NCBI RefSeq assembly: GCF_900103225.1
Contig: NZ_FNJH01000007.1
Span: forward strand, 18,778-82,777
Length of the DNA stretch: 64,000 nucleotides
DNA from: Pseudomonas congelans
Lineage (GTDB): Bacteria; Pseudomonadota; Gammaproteobacteria; Pseudomonadales; Pseudomonadaceae
Reading direction: 5' to 3'
The first letter of the stretch is position 1. The number at the start of each line of letters is the position of its first letter. This document shows positions 61,939-64,000 of the stretch, piece after piece. The position numbers were made by a program, and so were the translations under genes. The notes beneath the pieces were generated by a model that saw only the letters and a program-made list of their open reading frames with translations, had not been told where the DNA came from and did not search any database.

Positions 61939-63072
61939 ATGAAAAGCCAAACCGTGCGCCGCTGGTCCATCGTGCATACCTGGAGCAGCCTGATTTGCAC
62001 CCTGTTCCTGTTGATGCTGGCGGTCACCGGCCTGCCGCTGATCTTTCATCATGAAATCGATCATCTGCTGGGCGACGCTCCGCATTACAAGGAGATGCCT
62101 GCCGACACGCCACGCCTGGACCTGGAGCAATTGGCCAGGGCTGCCGAAGCGCATCGCCCCGGCGAGGTGATGCAGTATTTCGGCTGGGACGACGAAGACC
62201 CCAATGGTGTAATGGCAATCACCGCTGCAACCGCCGGCACCGAGCCCAACTCCTCGCACACCTTCGCCCTTGATGCGCGCACCGGTGAGGCACTGGAGAT
62301 GCCTTCTGCCAACGGTGGCTTCATGATGGTCATGCTGCGCCTGCATGTAGACATGTACGCCAATCTGCCCGGCAAGCTGTTGCTGGCGTTCATGGGCCTG
62401 CTGTTTGTGGTGGCGATCGTTTCCGGGACCGTGTTGTATGCGCCGTTCATGCGCAAGCTGGAGTTCGGTCAGGTGCGGGTCAATAAATCCACGCGCACGC
62501 GCTGGCTGGACCTGCACAACCTGATCGGCGTAGTGACATTGACCTGGGCGCTGGTGGTCGGCGTGACCGGGGTGATCAGCGCCTGTGCCGACCTGCTTAT
62601 CGCTTCCTGGCGCAATGACGCGCTGGCCACCATGATCGCCCCTTACAAGGATGCGCCACCGTTGACCCAGCGGGCTCCGGCAACTCGCTTGCTGGAGATT
62701 GCCGAATCCGCTGCGCCCGGCATGCAGGCCGATTTCATCGCCTTTCCCGGCACGCGCTTCTCCAGCGAGCATCATTACGCGGTGTTCCTCAAGGGCAATA
62801 CGCACCTGACTGCGCACCTCGCCACGCCGGTGCTGATCGACGCGCAGAGCCTGCAAGTCACTGCCGTGGTCGAACGTCCCTGGTACATGGATGCACTGGG
62901 CATGTCGCAACCTCTGCATTTCGGCGATTACGGCGGCATGCCGATGAAGATTCTCTGGGCAGTGCTGGATGTGCTGACCATCATCGTACTCGGCAGCGGC
63001 GTTTATCTGTGGTGGGTCAGGCGTCGCGCCGCGCGCTCGGTGAGCGTTGTTCAGGCTCAGGTGGCGCGATGA
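61939..63072 (+). CDS. PepSY-associated transmembrane protein
   Basis: A 377-residue inner-membrane protein of the PepSY-TM group (PiuB/FpvG-like). TM1 near 13-35 (VHTWSSLICTLFLLMLAVTGLPLIF) is followed by a periplasmic part with PepSY-like segments. TM2 is near 150 (LLLAFMGLLFVVAIVSG), TM3 near 198 (LIGVVTLTWALVVGVTGVI), and the last near 340 (VLDVLTIIVLGSGVYLWW). His residues near membrane ends (HHEIDHLL, DLHNLIG) resemble haem-binding sites. Such proteins help reduce or release siderophore iron, fitting the adjacent sigma/FecR pair. Confidence 0.88.
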   Translation: MKSQTVRRWSIVHTWSSLICTLFLLMLAVTGLPLIFHHEIDHLLGDAPHYKEMPADTPRLDLEQLARAAEAHRPGEVMQYFGWDDEDPNGVMAITAATAGTEPNSSHTFALDARTGEALEMPSANGGFMMVMLRLHVDMYANLPGKLLLAFMGLLFVVAIVSGTVLYAPFMRKLEFGQVRVNKSTRTRWLDLHNLIGVVTLTWALVVGVTGVISACADLLIASWRNDALATMIAPYKDAPPLTQRAPATRLLEIAESAAPGMQADFIAFPGTRFSSEHHYAVFLKGNTHLTAHLATPVLIDAQSLQVTAVVERPWYMDALGMSQPLHFGDYGGMPMKILWAVLDVLTIIVLGSGVYLWWVRRRAARSVSVVQAQVAR

Positions 63073-63251
63073 GCTCCAGGCCATCGCGATTCTGGAAGAC
63101 CTTTGCGATACCCGCCGTCATAGCGCTGCTTATCGGCATAGGGCTCTTCGCGGCGCTGCTGGGTGACGGCTGGTGGGATACGCTGGCGTGGCTGGGGATG
63201 GGGGCGGCTGCCCTGTTGAGTATCAGGGGCTTGCTGATACGGCGCGGCTGA
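63069..63251 (+). CDS. 60-residue membrane protein
   Basis: Begins MSSRPSRFWKTFAIPAVIALLIGIGLFAALLG, followed by a second hydrophobic segment (TLAWLGMGAAALLSIRGLLI) and a basic end RRG. The two-helix layout suggests a small accessory subunit. It overlaps the PepSY gene stop by four bases (ATGA), so it is translated with it. Similar small genes follow PepSY proteins in pseudomonads. Function unknown. Confidence 0.82.
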   Translation: MSSRPSRFWKTFAIPAVIALLIGIGLFAALLGDGWWDTLAWLGMGAAALLSIRGLLIRRG

Positions 63252-63320
63252 TTGAAACGCTGATTGCAGACGCGCCAAAGGCTGACTAGTCTAGGATCCT
63301 GTCTCACTCGAGGAATACCC

Positions 63321-63950
63321 ATGTCAGCGCCCACGATGACGTTGTACTTCAACGCGGCTTCACCTTTCGCCCGCAAGGTGATGGTGATGCTGCATGAAAC
63401 CGCTCAGCTCGATCGTGTCGAGTTGCAGAGCACAGTGCTGACGCCGGTCAGCCCGTCTGCCGAGCTCAATGAAGACAACCCGGCCGGCAAGCTCCCCGCG
63501 TTAAGGCTGGCCGACGGCAATGTCATTCATGACAGCCGGGTGATTCTTGATTATCTCGACCATCAGCACGTCGGGCTGCCTCTGATCCCCCGGGAAGGTT
63601 CGGCACGCTGGAGGCGCCTGACCCTGGCTTCGCTGGCCGATGCGGTGCTGGATGCTGCGGTGCTGATCCGCTACGAAACCGCCTTGCGTCCGCAGGAAAA
63701 ACACTGGGACCAGTGGCTGGACAATCAGCAGCAGAAGATTGAACGCTCGCTGCAGTACTTCGAAAGCAACGCGATCACCGAGCTCAGCAGTTCCTTCGAT
63801 GTCGCATCGATCAGCGTCGCTGCTGCACTCGGCTATCTGGATTTCCGCCAGCCGGATCTCAACTGGCGCAGCACCTATCCGCGCCTGGCCGCCTGGTACC
63901 TGGACGTCAGTCAACGGCCATCGATGATCGCGACCCAGCCGCCGGTCTGA
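63321..63950 (+). CDS. Glutathione S-transferase family protein
   Basis: A 209-residue cytosolic GST. The N-terminal thioredoxin-like domain has MTLYFNAASPFARKVMVMLHE (catalytic Ser likely in SPFARK), NPAGKLPAL with the cis-Pro, and DSRVILDYLD for glutathione contact. An all-helical C-terminal domain follows, ending with the N-capping motif region FDVASISVAAALGYLDFR. GAGGA precedes ATG 63321. The substrate is unknown. Confidence 0.93.
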   Translation: MSAPTMTLYFNAASPFARKVMVMLHETAQLDRVELQSTVLTPVSPSAELNEDNPAGKLPALRLADGNVIHDSRVILDYLDHQHVGLPLIPREGSARWRRLTLASLADAVLDAAVLIRYETALRPQEKHWDQWLDNQQQKIERSLQYFESNAITELSSSFDVASISVAAALGYLDFRQPDLNWRSTYPRLAAWYLDVSQRPSMIATQPPV

Positions 63951-63965
63951 GTCAATCTGCGCCGC

Positions 63966-64000
63966 GCCGCACAGTCAAGACAGGACGCAGAGCGTCCAGA
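63966..64000. repeat. Family A repeat, truncated by window end
   Basis: CGCACAGTCAAGACAGGACGCAGAGCGTCC up to the window edge contains the standard GGACGCAGAGCGTCC palindrome, so the element continues beyond this window. Confidence 0.85.

Noticed and set aside
61906..63084. 392-codon frame antisense to the PepSY protein
   Set aside because: His, Gln and Arg-rich shadow without domain; the plus-strand gene has clear membrane segments and a coupled downstream gene.

Overview
This window is a stretch of Pseudomonas chromosome, most likely from the P. syringae species complex. Gene order, protein sequences, GC-rich codon use and two families of short palindromic intergenic repeats all fit. Nothing looks like a plasmid, phage, insertion sequence, CRISPR array, tRNA or rRNA. 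Function calls rest on recognised motifs and synteny; no database search was possible.

Layout. 1-6050: sugar-phosphate metabolism block tkt(partial)-epd-pgk, three small lipoproteins (one MliC-like), fba and a strong terminator. 6186-7071: two minus-strand small genes (DUF3010, LprI/DUF1311-like). 7300-15092: a plus-strand dimethylglycine catabolism operon (M19-like protein, DUF5943-like, dgcA, dgcB, etfA-like, etfB-like). 15093-15804: a non-coding convergent gap full of DnaA-box-like 9-mers in degenerate repeats. 15805-18513: divergent gbcA / gbcB, the glycine betaine monooxygenase. 18531-19025: a 150-bp tandem repeat array. 19048-20043: two tiny minus-strand genes, one with a highly structured leader. 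20044-35730: rlmJ, msrA, a dipA-like c-di-GMP phosphodiesterase, an MFS exporter, a TldD/TldE-type peptidase pair, ltaE, a TraX-like membrane protein, rlmI, a PfpI-family protein, an HDOD protein, mutM, a small membrane protein and a ferredoxin. 35829-47561: coaD, a TetR regulator, a rhodanese, a YheT hydrolase, rsmD with two M16 peptidases, ftsY-ftsE-ftsX and rpoH. 47813-55564: mtgA, a DUF423 protein, thiS-thiG-trmB, a PchP-like phosphorylcholine phosphatase, folA and the DUF2868/DUF3482 pair. 56019-60033: betI-betB-betA. 60322-63950: an ECF sigma/FecR pair, a PepSY membrane protein with a 60-residue partner, and a glutathione S-transferase.

How the genes work together. The clearest theme is choline use. 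A PchP-like phosphatase frees choline from phosphorylcholine, BetA and BetB oxidise choline to glycine betaine, GbcAB removes one methyl group to give dimethylglycine, and DgcAB with the dedicated ETF-like pair removes the next to give sarcosine. BetI controls the bet genes; a 13-bp perfect inverted repeat overlaps the likely betI promoter. The remaining genes are mostly core housekeeping.

Most worth a second look: the DnaA-box-rich repeats at 15127-15695; the inverted-repeat leader upstream of the 76-residue gene at 19434-19664; the M19-family protein whose N-terminal metal-binding residues are missing; DgcA with an Ala in place of one expected iron-sulfur cysteine; a second-type TldD/TldE pair; and the two lysozyme-inhibitor-like genes either side of fba.
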